This document shows, one piece after another, positions 26,179-35,408 of a stretch of DNA of 64,000 bases. Every line of letters begins with the position of its first letter. Within the stretch, counting starts at the first letter, position 1. The position numbers and the translations under genes are program-made. A model generated the notes under the pieces. The model saw only the letters and a list, made by a program, of their open reading frames with translations. It had not been told where the DNA came from and ran no database searches. This stretch comes from an uncultured Granulosicoccus sp. (GTDB lineage Bacteria; Pseudomonadota; Gammaproteobacteria; Granulosicoccales; Granulosicoccaceae): assembly GCA_947492525.1 (NCBI GenBank), contig CANLNQ010000023.1, positions 54,329-118,328 on the forward strand, read 5' to 3'.

Positions 26179-27402
26179 ATGTCTGACAGTTGCCTTGAAT
26201 TGACCAATCGACAGGCTCGCCATATCTGGCTCGAACGCCAGCAACTGGCGGCACCACCATGCGGCAAACGCCAGATCAGTGCATTTGTGGATCGAATCGC
26301 ATCGCTGGGCATGGTGCAGCTGGATGCCATCGGCATACTCGCCCGCGCCCAGCATCACATCCTCTGGAGCCGTCAGACAGCCTACAGACAACGGCATTAC
26401 AATCAATTGCTGCAGGACAAACGGCAGGTGTTCGAACACTTCAGTCACGACGCCGTCATCCTGCCGATGTCGACCTATCCTTACTGGGTTCGCCAACATC
26501 AGCGTCGCACCGAGCACTACGGCCGGACCGGGTGGCAGCAATCGAAGGAAGAGCGGCAACTGCAGCAGCAGCTTCTGCATCATATTCAGGAACACGGCCC
26601 CGCCTGCTCTCGCGATCTGGCGTTTCACCAGACCGGGCCGGTGGACAAGTCGGTACATGCCTGGATGCGCCCGCGACAGAAGCAGGCACTGGACTACCTC
26701 TGGCTGACAGGCTCGCTTGACGTCTCCCATCGGCAGGATTTCACCAAGTACTACGACCTGACGGAACGCGTCATTCCCGCAGCCTACCGGCAAGTGCAGC
26801 TGGACGACCGGACTCAGATCAACTGGTTGTGTGAGCAGGCACTGATGAAGCTGGGTTTCGCCAATGCCACGGAGATCCAGCGATTCTGGGAAGTCTGCAG
26901 CATCCAGGAAGTGCAAGCCTGGCTGAAGCAGCCGAGCATGCCGATCATGTCGGTCAGCTATCCGGACACTGAAGGAAGGGTGCACAGGGCTTTCGCACTT
27001 GCCGACTGCGAAGATGCCTTGCACAGCAGCATCAGACCAACCACACGACTGCGCATTCTCAATCCCTTCGACCCCCTGCTTCGCGATCGCCGCAGGCTGG
27101 AACGCCTCTTCGGTTTTCAGTACCGCATCGAGATATACGTGCCCCCCGCGCAGAGACGCTACGGCTACTACGTCTATCCGATACTGGAGGCAGACCGTCT
27201 GACCGGGCGTATCGACGTACGCGCCGACAGAGAGTCCGACCGACTCGAAACGCGAGCCTGGTGGCTGGAACCGGGATTCAGGGAAACCGCCGCACGTCGA
27301 ATGAAGATCCACGCCGAACTGACACGGCTTGCAGCACTGGCCGGGGTCTCCTCTGCAGGTGAACTACCTGCAGTATCAGAACCACCTGCGGATCATCCGT
27401 AG
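26179..27402 (+). CDS. AlkX/YcaQ-like crosslink-repair DNA glycosylase family protein
   Basis: A 407-residue HTH_42 protein made of winged-helix repeats. The catalytic QxD motif of YcaQ is visible as VQLDAIG (Gln47, Asp49), followed by ILARAQHHILWSR. The central HDAVILPMSTYPYW and C-terminal NPFDPLLRDRRRLERLFGF are hallmark family blocks. E. coli YcaQ unhooks interstrand crosslinks. Start MSDSCLELT was chosen because the family begins shortly before the first winged helix. A long minus-strand open frame across it is antisense only. Confidence 0.88.
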   Translation: MSDSCLELTNRQARHIWLERQQLAAPPCGKRQISAFVDRIASLGMVQLDAIGILARAQHHILWSRQTAYRQRHYNQLLQDKRQVFEHFSHDAVILPMSTYPYWVRQHQRRTEHYGRTGWQQSKEERQLQQQLLHHIQEHGPACSRDLAFHQTGPVDKSVHAWMRPRQKQALDYLWLTGSLDVSHRQDFTKYYDLTERVIPAAYRQVQLDDRTQINWLCEQALMKLGFANATEIQRFWEVCSIQEVQAWLKQPSMPIMSVSYPDTEGRVHRAFALADCEDALHSSIRPTTRLRILNPFDPLLRDRRRLERLFGFQYRIEIYVPPAQRRYGYYVYPILEADRLTGRIDVRADRESDRLETRAWWLEPGFRETAARRMKIHAELTRLAALAGVSSAGELPAVSEPPADHP

Positions 27403-27441
27403 CCAGATTTGCCGACCATCGCGGCGTTCGAGCAGGATTGA

Positions 27442-28443
27442 TCAGATTGCTACTCGCTTGCCTGTTTCCAGTGATCGGTAGGCGGCGTTGGCAATCAGCA
27501 GCGCTCTCTGGCCATCGATGCCGGTGGCCGATGGCTCACACTTGCCATTCAGGACGTCAACAAAATGCTGCCACTCCAGACGGTAGGCATCCCTGTAGCG
27601 CTCGATGAAAAAATGCATGGGCGGCTCTCGACGAACGCCTTCCGCCCGTTCCAGAACCAGCGTGGTCATGGGCACGTTATCGGTACGCAGCGACCCCAGG
27701 GAACCGTGCACTTCTATTCGCTGATCGTAGCCGAAAGAAGCACGACGCGAATTGGTGATGACGGCCATACGCCCACTGGGGCACTGCAAGGTCACACTGG
27801 CCGTGTCGATATCGCCCTCGTCAGCAATATCCTTGCTGACCAGTGCGGCCGCCGTAGCGACCACACTGTCTGGCTCTTCACCCAGAAGAAAACGGGCCAT
27901 ATCGAAATCGTGGATGGTCATGTCCCTGAACAATCCTCCCGACACACGCACATACTCGACCGGTGGTGGCTCCGGGTCCTTTGAAATGACCGTCACAAGC
28001 TCCACCTCACCGACATCGCCTTCGGCAATACGTCGATGCATGTCCGCTGCCGCCGGGTCGAAACGACGATTGAAGCCGACGAGAAACGGCGCCTTGCAGT
28101 CGCGGGTTCGCTCCAGCACGGCATTGACCCGTTCGATGGACAGATCGATGGGCTTTTCACAGAAGACGGCCTTGCCAGCCAGCAGGCCGCGTTCAATCAG
28201 ATCGCTATGGGTCGGAGTTGCAGAACAGATGACAATGGCGTCGACATCGTCATCAGCGAACACCACGTCCTGTTCGACAGCGCTTGCACCCAGTTGTGCG
28301 GCAAGGTCTTGCGCCGCATCAGCAATCGGATCAACCACATACTGCACCACGGTCTCAGGGTGCTGGTGAATATTCATTGCGTGAACCCTGCCGATACGGC
28401 CGGCTCCGATCAGTGCAATACGAAACTGCTTGTTAACTGCCAT
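27442..28443 (-). CDS. Inositol 2-dehydrogenase-like Gfo/Idh/MocA oxidoreductase
   Basis: A 333-residue dehydrogenase with the Rossmann motif ALIGAGRIGRVHAMNI, CEKPID, and the catalytic block SGGLFRDMTIHDFDMARFL that is characteristic of IolG-type inositol dehydrogenases. No other iol genes are adjacent, so the substrate could be another cyclitol or sugar. It converges with the glycosylase gene with 39 bp between stops. Confidence 0.85.
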   Translation of the reverse strand: MAVNKQFRIALIGAGRIGRVHAMNIHQHPETVVQYVVDPIADAAQDLAAQLGASAVEQDVVFADDDVDAIVICSATPTHSDLIERGLLAGKAVFCEKPIDLSIERVNAVLERTRDCKAPFLVGFNRRFDPAAADMHRRIAEGDVGEVELVTVISKDPEPPPVEYVRVSGGLFRDMTIHDFDMARFLLGEEPDSVVATAAALVSKDIADEGDIDTASVTLQCPSGRMAVITNSRRASFGYDQRIEVHGSLGSLRTDNVPMTTLVLERAEGVRREPPMHFFIERYRDAYRLEWQHFVDVLNGKCEPSATGIDGQRALLIANAAYRSLETGKRVAI

Positions 28444-28563
28444 GTCAGATCAATCTACCTGTTGCTTGCCCAGCGGTTGAAAAGGCGCATTACGATCACG
28501 AAGGTTCTGGCAATCGGCAGGCCGCTTGCCCGGTTCCTGCCGGACTGCCGATACAGTCTCCGT

Positions 28564-29004
28564 TCAGACCTGCGGTGAACCCGCAATGTACCCTGCCATT
28601 TCCTTCTGCTCGGCCTCGGCCTCGCGCAGTCTGGCGTTGAGAACATCACGGATGCTGACGACACCTGCCAGCTCTTCGCCGACCGCAACCGGCACATGAC
28701 GAATGCGTTTTTCATCCATCAATGCCATCACGGAGGCGACGGTATCATCGGGTGCGCAGGTAAATACCTTGCTGGTCATCAGATCGCCTACGGTATAGGC
28801 ACCGAAGTCTGCTGAGTCGTTGGCCAGCCCTCGGACGATATCACGTTCACTGAGAATTCCGTCGATTCTGCGCCCGTCGCTACTGACGACCAGTACACCG
28901 ATACGCTGGCTAGCGAGTACATCGATGGCGCTCTTCAGGGAGGCCTCCGCCCTGGTGGTCTGAACTCCCGAACCTTTCCCTCTGAGAATTGCAGCAATCA
29001 ACAT
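28564..29004 (-). CDS. Tandem CBS domain protein
   Basis: A 146-residue protein made of one Bateman module: CBS1 about residues 10-65 (IGVLVVSSDGRRIDGILSERDIVRGL) and CBS2 about 72-130 (RIRHVPVAVGEELAGVVSIRDVL). Such small proteins bind adenine nucleotides and sense energy state. The start MLIAAILRG is preferred over an upstream ATG because the first CBS strand begins at residue 8. It stands alone on the minus strand. Confidence 0.88.
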   Translation of the reverse strand: MLIAAILRGKGSGVQTTRAEASLKSAIDVLASQRIGVLVVSSDGRRIDGILSERDIVRGLANDSADFGAYTVGDLMTSKVFTCAPDDTVASVMALMDEKRIRHVPVAVGEELAGVVSIRDVLNARLREAEAEQKEMAGYIAGSPQV

Positions 29005-29082
29005 GTTTCTTGACCCATGGGTGATGACGACCAGAATCAATACACTGTCACAATTGATATCGCGCTTGCAAGTGTCAGATTC

Positions 29083-29111
29083 CGCGGTGAACGTCGGATA
29101 CGTTCACCGCG
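29083..29111. terminator. Hairpin after GH16 gene
   Basis: An 11-bp perfect inverted repeat (CGCGGTGAACG) around a 7-nt loop, 42 bp beyond the GH16 stop on the minus strand and before the CBS gene. A TTT follows only on the plus strand. Confidence 0.45.
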
Positions 29112-29153
29112 TTTGCCCGGCGCATTGCCCGAGTGGAACTCAGGCCGTCCGTA

Positions 29154-30881
29154 TCAGGGAGTACCGAAGGTTGCAGTACCCTGAAACGCGTCGCGCTGAT
29201 AAACACGAATGTAATCGGCCTCGAACTCCAGCGGGAAGATCGATTCATCCGTCACATCGGGCGTTGGCGCCCAGCCACTGCCGGCGACCAGATAGTTGAC
29301 GATGTTCATGGGTTGACGCGCCACCTGCGGACCGAACATTCGCTTGACCTCGCGTCCATCGATATACCAGATGACCAGTTGCGGCTCCCAGAGCACGCCG
29401 AAGGTATGCCACTCGTTATCGTCGGCATAGGTGCCACCGCCCGGCTTCTTGTAGGACATCGTGGGAGCCGATCGAGTGATTCCCGTGTTGACATCACCAA
29501 AGTGATAGGTCTGGAAAGCATCCGGGTCACCGAAGGGGTTCTCGCCGAGGTATTCGATGATGTCTATCTCTGGCGCATGGTAGTTCACGCCGCTGCCTGC
29601 GTAGCGGTGGTAGAGATAGAAGCTGGACAGCGCACCAGGGGTGCCACTGACACGGAACCGTCCTTCGGTATAGCCGTAGATGAACTGAAATCGGTCATGT
29701 GATGACAGGGCACCGGACAGAAATTCACAACGGTCCACACCCAGTCGATCTTCCTCATCGCAGACAGGTGGCAACTTCTCACGCAGTTCATCCGGAATCG
29801 GTTCGGCCTTGATGATCAGAGAATCTCCTGTCATCTCGAAAGGGTCGTATCCGAAATCCGGATCCCGCTGGGAATTGACGAAGTACTGTTGTTCTCCATT
29901 GATGATCTGGCTGTCACCCCAGGTCAGGCTGGTCTGCCACTTCTCGGGATCCACCTCATCGCCGTCGAAATCATCGTTGAATACCAGATCGAAATCGTCG
30001 ATCCAGTAGTCCACAGCCGACAAGTCATGATCCTGCGCGAAGGTATCGTTCTCGCCCTTGTACAGGTCACGGTAGAGAGGAACCGGCGCGTTGCTCTCCT
30101 CGAGATAGGTAATGCTCAGCTCTTCGGAGGCTGCCGACTCCTGCCCTTCATCATCTACCGCTGTCACGTAGTAGACATAGGTTCTACCCGGGTCAGGCTG
30201 GTTGACGGAGCAGTTGTGTATCGCATCTGAAAAGCGCGTGTAGTTGCAGTCGATGAACGAGGTAGTCGCCCAGTCCTTGAAGATCTCCTCCTGCGTGCCG
30301 CCGGCCAGCTCCTCCTGATCTTCGTAGGTTTCGCGAATTTCGTATACCACCCCGTCACTCCGATAGAGGTTGTACTGAACCACCTCACCATCATCGTTGG
30401 CGGGTGCCCAACTCATCTCGGCCCAGTCATTCGAGACCAGATCGAGCCGCAGGTTCTTGGGTTGCGTTGGCGGTCCTCCAGCCACGACCTGCTCATTGTC
30501 TGTTTCCAGAAGGGAACCGAATGGGTCTGCCGGGTTCTGCGCCGCCAAGGGCTCCGCATCCGGATCTGCAAGCTCGGGTACGCTGGGCTCCGGCAACTCA
30601 CCCGGCGTGAAACTGCCGCCACCCGTATCAGTGCCCGTATCAGTACCCGTATCAGTACCTGTATCGGTGCCTGTATCGGTGCCTGTATCGGTGCCTGTGT
30701 CAGTACCTGCGGTAGAGCCACCAGTATCACCATCAGGGTCGTCATCTATCGACGAGGTGTCTCCCCCGCCGTTCAAGGGATCGCTGAGCGAATCGGAGTC
30801 GGAAGAACACGCGGTAAGCGTCATGGCCAGCAGCATGGAGGTCAGCACAGTGCTGTAGCGAATATCAGGTCTTTTCATCAT
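29154..30881 (-). CDS. Glycoside hydrolase family 16 lipoprotein
   Basis: A 575-residue lipoprotein (lipobox LTAC, mature Cys about 25) with an acidic Asp/Gly linker containing seven TDTG repeats, then a fibronectin-III-like domain (about 145-265: PTQPKNLRLDLV, TYVYYVTAVDDEGQES), then a GH16 domain. The catalytic motif EIDIIE (nucleophile and acid/base Glu, about residues 435-440) is intact, as are WHTFGVLWEPQLVIWYIDG and FEADYIRVYQ. GH16 enzymes cut beta-1,3/1,4-glucans, agar or carrageenan; laminarin is a sensible guess for a marine cell but is not proven. Confidence 0.9.
   Translation of the reverse strand: MMKRPDIRYSTVLTSMLLAMTLTACSSDSDSLSDPLNGGGDTSSIDDDPDGDTGGSTAGTDTGTDTGTDTGTDTGTDTGTDTGTDTGGGSFTPGELPEPSVPELADPDAEPLAAQNPADPFGSLLETDNEQVVAGGPPTQPKNLRLDLVSNDWAEMSWAPANDDGEVVQYNLYRSDGVVYEIRETYEDQEELAGGTQEEIFKDWATTSFIDCNYTRFSDAIHNCSVNQPDPGRTYVYYVTAVDDEGQESAASEELSITYLEESNAPVPLYRDLYKGENDTFAQDHDLSAVDYWIDDFDLVFNDDFDGDEVDPEKWQTSLTWGDSQIINGEQQYFVNSQRDPDFGYDPFEMTGDSLIIKAEPIPDELREKLPPVCDEEDRLGVDRCEFLSGALSSHDRFQFIYGYTEGRFRVSGTPGALSSFYLYHRYAGSGVNYHAPEIDIIEYLGENPFGDPDAFQTYHFGDVNTGITRSAPTMSYKKPGGGTYADDNEWHTFGVLWEPQLVIWYIDGREVKRMFGPQVARQPMNIVNYLVAGSGWAPTPDVTDESIFPLEFEADYIRVYQRDAFQGTATFGTP
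30622..30705 (-). repeat. 12-bp tandem array, 7 units, encoding TDTG
   Basis: Seven 12-bp units (CCCGTATCAGTG and variants) encode a Thr-Asp-Thr-Gly linker in the GH16 lipoprotein. Wobble changes fall in blocks, as expected after repeat expansion. Confidence 0.92.
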
Positions 30882-31023
30882 TTGTCGACGAACAGGTCTC
30901 TGGGACCCGTGTTAGCGGAATGTCTCCCCGTTTTTACGCGGCTCAACCAGCGGGAGTCAAGGTAGTATGACCGTTCGTCACACACCTTGTGATCGGACAA
31001 GCACTGGTGAGTATAGTTCGCCG

Positions 31024-32574
31024 TCAGTCTTGAGGATAACGCCATGCAAATTGTCGAGTGTTACCTGGCCAGGCCGGCGTCTCGCGAACGGTCTCACGCC
31101 TCTCCACCTTTCCGGCAATATCCTGCAATGACTGAATATGATCCATATGTCCACCCAGCCGTTCGTAGTCACAGCGACGCAGGGTGAACTCGATCGGCGC
31201 CACCAGCGCCGGAGTCGGGACGTAGCCGAAGGCGTTGCGCGGCATTCGGGCAACATCGGCCATGACGGTGATTCCACCTCCCGGCCAGACGTAAGCGGGC
31301 GCACCGCCGCATGACACATGGGTCAATGCCTGCCTGACAGATCGCGTCAGGCCGACAGGATTTTCGGTAACACCTGCACGCAAGGAACCGCCCGCGCCCC
31401 CCATGAACAGGACCGAACACAGCGATGGCTCGCAATTCTCGGCGATGCGCTCGACTGACAGGCGCAATTCCGGCGGCAGCTGTGCTTCAGCCGGCTGCAG
31501 GTCATTATCCAGTTCGAAATAGGCCCATTGTTCACCCGTCGTCGACACCATGAGCAGACGCATGCCAGGCCAGGCGAGGTTGGCCTTGAAGTCATCCAGG
31601 ATACTCAGCGGGTCGCTGATATCCGTCCCGCCCCAGCCGGATCCGGGTTCGGCTACCTGGAAGTAACGACCCGGGGTCGATCTTCGGCCCTTGATACGTA
31701 CACCGGTGGGCGACATGCCTAGCAGCTTGCCGGCCTGGTGCTCGGACAACACACCCGTGATGTGGTCATCGACCACGACGACTTCATCCACACGGGGCGC
31801 CCATTGACGTGCGAACATGCCAATGGTGGCCGACCCGCAACCAACGCGCATCAGTTCCTCGCGAACACCGTTGACGATCGGTGCCGCATCGGCCTGTACC
31901 GTCAGTTCTGCGCCGCCATCGATACTCATGTCCACCGCTTCGCAGTTGCACAGTTGCAATAGCGCCTGACAGGTGATTCTGCCTTCCTTCTTCGATCCAC
32001 CGGTCAGATGGTTGACACCGCCCAGCGACAGCATCTGGGATCCGTACTCACCGGTTGTGACATGACCGACAGCCTCGCCATCGACCCTGACGGTCGCCTG
32101 TTCCGGGCCGATATGCCTGTCAGTGTCGATCTTGATCTTCGCACCACAGTAGCTGAAGATGCCTTCTGTCACGACAGTCACCATATCGACATCGTCGTAC
32201 TGCTGACTGACTATGAACGGGGCAGGCTTGTAATCCGGATACGTTGTACCGGAGCCGATGGCCGTCACGAATGTGCGGTTGCCGCCCAGAATGTCGCCGT
32301 CCCATCGATGTTCGGCGGAATCATCCATGATGCCGGCACTCTCGGCGTCACCCGGCGTGGAAGGCTGCTCATTCAATAGAAACGGTACTGCCTGCGCAGC
32401 AGGATCGTCGGCTCGTTGAAGAATGGTGAATGGATCGACGCGAACCAGCTCCCCCCCATCGTTGGCATATCGGTCGCAGGCACCGGTTCGCCCATCCTTG
32501 ATGTAGCAGAGTACCGGGCAGGCATCACAACGGATCTTGCCATTCTCTTCCTGCTCTACCGCAAATCTCACCAT
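31024..32574 (-). CDS. 6-hydroxynicotinate reductase-like protein
   Basis: A 516-residue protein resembling the Hnr family (ferredoxin-dependent 6-hydroxynicotinate reductase of Eubacterium barkeri). Cys16, Cys19, Cys23 and Cys33 (CDACPVLC, GACDRY) form a probable Fe-S site; CNC and Gly-rich segments GCGSATIGMF and GGAGGSLRAG follow. The family converts 6-hydroxynicotinate to 1,4,5,6-tetrahydro-6-oxonicotinate. It is the last gene of the large operon; its start overlaps the molybdenum hydroxylase stop by 7 bp. Assignment is from recalled family features, so the true substrate could be a related N-heteroaromatic acid. Confidence 0.75.
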   Translation of the reverse strand: MVRFAVEQEENGKIRCDACPVLCYIKDGRTGACDRYANDGGELVRVDPFTILQRADDPAAQAVPFLLNEQPSTPGDAESAGIMDDSAEHRWDGDILGGNRTFVTAIGSGTTYPDYKPAPFIVSQQYDDVDMVTVVTEGIFSYCGAKIKIDTDRHIGPEQATVRVDGEAVGHVTTGEYGSQMLSLGGVNHLTGGSKKEGRITCQALLQLCNCEAVDMSIDGGAELTVQADAAPIVNGVREELMRVGCGSATIGMFARQWAPRVDEVVVVDDHITGVLSEHQAGKLLGMSPTGVRIKGRRSTPGRYFQVAEPGSGWGGTDISDPLSILDDFKANLAWPGMRLLMVSTTGEQWAYFELDNDLQPAEAQLPPELRLSVERIAENCEPSLCSVLFMGGAGGSLRAGVTENPVGLTRSVRQALTHVSCGGAPAYVWPGGGITVMADVARMPRNAFGYVPTPALVAPIEFTLRRCDYERLGGHMDHIQSLQDIAGKVERRETVRETPAWPGNTRQFAWRYPQD

Positions 32575-35408
32575 GGCCCAGCCTCGCTCGCTTGTTTACG
32601 GATGGCCGACAGCACCTTGTCGGGTGTCGCCGGCAGATCACGAATTCTTGCGCCACAGGCATGAGCAATGGCATTCAGGATGGCAGGCGCGGTAGGTATC
32701 AAGACATGTTCACCCAGCCCCTTCGCCCCGAAAGGACCGTGTGGGTCTTCGACCTCGACAATGATCGTTTTGATGGGTGGAATATCGCCGATGGTGGGGA
32801 TCAGATAATCGTGCAGGTTTTCGGTACGTCCCGGAATGAATTCCTCCATCAGGGCCAGACCGATGCCTTGTGCCACACCACCGTGAATCTGCCCTTCCAC
32901 CAACAGGGGATTGATCGCCCGTCCGACATCATGCGCAGCGGTAAGGGACGTCAATCTAACCGTGCCCAGCATTGTATCCACGTCGAGAGAAACCATCTGT
33001 GCTGCATAACCGTACTGTGCATACGGTATGCCCTGACCATTTTCATCCATCGGACTGGTGGGCGGATCGAACGACTCCTCAGCCATCAGGACATAGCCGA
33101 GCTCGTTCTCGGGCAACTGCCGCAGATCGATCGAACTGCTATCGACCGAGCCGGGATTGACATGCAGCACACCCTGCCTGATCTCGATTCTCTGCAGCGT
33201 CACGCAATTGCTCAATCTGGCAATCTGATCGCGAAGTGCCAGTCCGGTGAGATGAGCAGCCTGCCCCGTCACGAAGGTCTGACGCGAAGCCGAGGTCTTG
33301 CCGGCGTCCGGTGTCAGTGCAGAATCCGGCCCGAGCAGCTCGATGTCGCCAAGGGACACCCCAAGCGACTGCGCGAATATCTGCGAGATGACCGTATTGG
33401 AACCCTGACCGATATCCATCGCCCCCTGGTGCAGGCAGATGACACCGTTTGCACGAATGCCGGCTCTGATGGTCGAGGGGTTCGGTAGCGAGGTGTTGCC
33501 ACAACCGTACCAGCCACTGGCAACCCCGACGCCGCGGCGCAGCGATGAACCGGCGTCAAGAGCCTCCTTGTTGAATGTCTCGGCCTCTGCAAGGGCCTCT
33601 GTCCAGGATTCCTGCAAGGCCTGAAGACAAGGCTTGATGCCGACCGCCGATTCGAATCTCTGCCCGGTAACGGTTCGCTGCTCGTTGTCCAGCGCGTTCA
33701 GAAGCCGAAACGCAAGCCTGTCCATACCGATCGACTCGGCCAGTTCATCGAACAGTGACTCCTGGGCGATGGCAGCCTGCGGTACGCCGAACCCGCGAAA
33801 GGCACCCGCCGGTGCGCAATGGGTATACACCCCGGTGGTATGCGCCCGGTAGTCGGGTATGAAATACGGGCCGGATGCATGAACCGGCACCCGATTGGCC
33901 ACCGTGGGGCCCCAGGACGCGTAGGCCCCGGTATTGAATGTTCCCTCGAATCGGAATCCGCACAAGCGTCCCGAAGGCTCCACCCCGATCTCCACCTCGA
34001 GCCGTGAAGGGTGACGCTTGGTCGTGGACTGCATGGATTCCTGTCGGGTATAGGTCATGCGCACCGGCACATCGAGAAGCCATGCCGCCAGCGCCACATA
34101 GGGCTGATAACTGAGATCCAGCTTCGAACCGAACCCACCACCGACGGCCGTGGGCACGATTCTCACCGCCGCCTCGTCCAGGCCCATGATCCGCGCGAGG
34201 CTGTCACGGTTCATGTAAGGGGCCTGGGTACACCCATGCACTTCAATCGTATCGCCGACACGTCGCGCGAATCCGGCCTCTGGTTCTATATAGGCGTGTT
34301 CGATGAACCCGGTGGTGAAGGTTCCTCTGACAACCTTGGCGGCACGCGCAACGGCGGACTCGACATCGCCACACTGCACCAGACCCTCGCACAAGGTATT
34401 GCCGGTGGTACCCGGGTGCAATTGCGCTGATTCAGCCTGGCTGGCCTGAACAGGATCCAGCAATGCAGCTTTCTCCTCCCAGATGATTGGAAAATCCTCG
34501 AGATCCAGAGTTTCGATGATGCCAGCAGCCCCGATGATGGCAGCCACCGCCTCGCCCTTGAATCGCGTGCAACCATCGGCGAATACCGGTTGATCGATAT
34601 AGGGCGGAATGACACCGAAGGCATTGTCTCCCGGTATATCCCCGGCAGAGAGAATCGCTTCGATGCCGGGATGACGCCTCTTGTATTCAGCCAGATCACC
34701 AAACTCGAAGGCGGCGTGATGAAACGGTGAACGCAGCAGACGGCACACTCTGGCATCCACGGGCGCCACATCGTCACCAAAACTCTCCAGCCCTGAGACT
34801 TTCGGTTGACCGTCGAGCCGCATGACTGGCACACCCACGGAATCAAGCTGTTCGATCGACGGCCTTTCGTCGATCCTGATCCCCGTACCTGGCGCCGTTG
34901 CTTGCGTTTGAGTGGCCAACATCACCGCATCGATGATCTTGCGATAGCCCGTGCAACGACACAGAACACCACCCAGTGCATCCTGCACCGCCTGCTCGTC
35001 CGGCTCGGGGTCCTCTCTCAGCAGTGCCACAGCCGAGACAAGCATGCCTGGCGTGCAGATCCCGCACTGTGCTGCCCCCTGGCGCAGAAAGGAGTGCTGT
35101 AGCTGTCGCATCAACGAATCGGATCTTTCAAGCCCCTGAACGGTGTCCACCTGCCTGCCATCCACCTGCCCGGCAGCGGTCAGACAGGCACAGACCGGCA
35201 TGCCATCGAGTAGCACAGTACAGGCACCGCAATCGCCGGCATTGCAACCGACCTTGACATCCTTGCAGTCCAGGTGTTCGCGCAGAACCGATGACAGACG
35301 GAGGCTGGAGCTGCCGTTGAACGAGACTTCCTTGCCATTGCAGTGGAACGACAGAGCGTCACAGTGGCCGGCGCCTTGCCCCTCGCGAACAGCATCACTC
35401 ATGGTCAT
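32568..35408 (-). CDS. Molybdenum hydroxylase, fused [2Fe-2S]2 and Mo-cofactor subunits
   Basis: A 946-residue xanthine-oxidase-family chain. Residues about 15-170 hold two [2Fe-2S] sites: Cys55/60/63/75 (GCNAGDCGACTVLLDG) and CGICTPGM...CRCTGY. Residues about 185-940 form the molybdopterin part with GGGFGSK, AFRGFGVPQ, QGSNTV and the catalytic Glu in GAKGLGEH. The FAD subunit is the preceding gene (4-bp overlap). Such enzymes hydroxylate N-heteroaromatics next to the ring nitrogen, for example nicotinate to 6-hydroxynicotinate. In most relatives the Fe-S and Mo parts are separate genes. Confidence 0.88.
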   Translation of the reverse strand: MTMSDAVREGQGAGHCDALSFHCNGKEVSFNGSSSLRLSSVLREHLDCKDVKVGCNAGDCGACTVLLDGMPVCACLTAAGQVDGRQVDTVQGLERSDSLMRQLQHSFLRQGAAQCGICTPGMLVSAVALLREDPEPDEQAVQDALGGVLCRCTGYRKIIDAVMLATQTQATAPGTGIRIDERPSIEQLDSVGVPVMRLDGQPKVSGLESFGDDVAPVDARVCRLLRSPFHHAAFEFGDLAEYKRRHPGIEAILSAGDIPGDNAFGVIPPYIDQPVFADGCTRFKGEAVAAIIGAAGIIETLDLEDFPIIWEEKAALLDPVQASQAESAQLHPGTTGNTLCEGLVQCGDVESAVARAAKVVRGTFTTGFIEHAYIEPEAGFARRVGDTIEVHGCTQAPYMNRDSLARIMGLDEAAVRIVPTAVGGGFGSKLDLSYQPYVALAAWLLDVPVRMTYTRQESMQSTTKRHPSRLEVEIGVEPSGRLCGFRFEGTFNTGAYASWGPTVANRVPVHASGPYFIPDYRAHTTGVYTHCAPAGAFRGFGVPQAAIAQESLFDELAESIGMDRLAFRLLNALDNEQRTVTGQRFESAVGIKPCLQALQESWTEALAEAETFNKEALDAGSSLRRGVGVASGWYGCGNTSLPNPSTIRAGIRANGVICLHQGAMDIGQGSNTVISQIFAQSLGVSLGDIELLGPDSALTPDAGKTSASRQTFVTGQAAHLTGLALRDQIARLSNCVTLQRIEIRQGVLHVNPGSVDSSSIDLRQLPENELGYVLMAEESFDPPTSPMDENGQGIPYAQYGYAAQMVSLDVDTMLGTVRLTSLTAAHDVGRAINPLLVEGQIHGGVAQGIGLALMEEFIPGRTENLHDYLIPTIGDIPPIKTIIVEVEDPHGPFGAKGLGEHVLIPTAPAILNAIAHACGARIRDLPATPDKVLSAIRKQASEAGPW

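Noticed and set aside
26134..27312. 392-codon minus-strand open frame
   Set aside because: It is antisense to the AlkX-like gene, whose motifs are intact; the reverse translation matches nothing recognisable.
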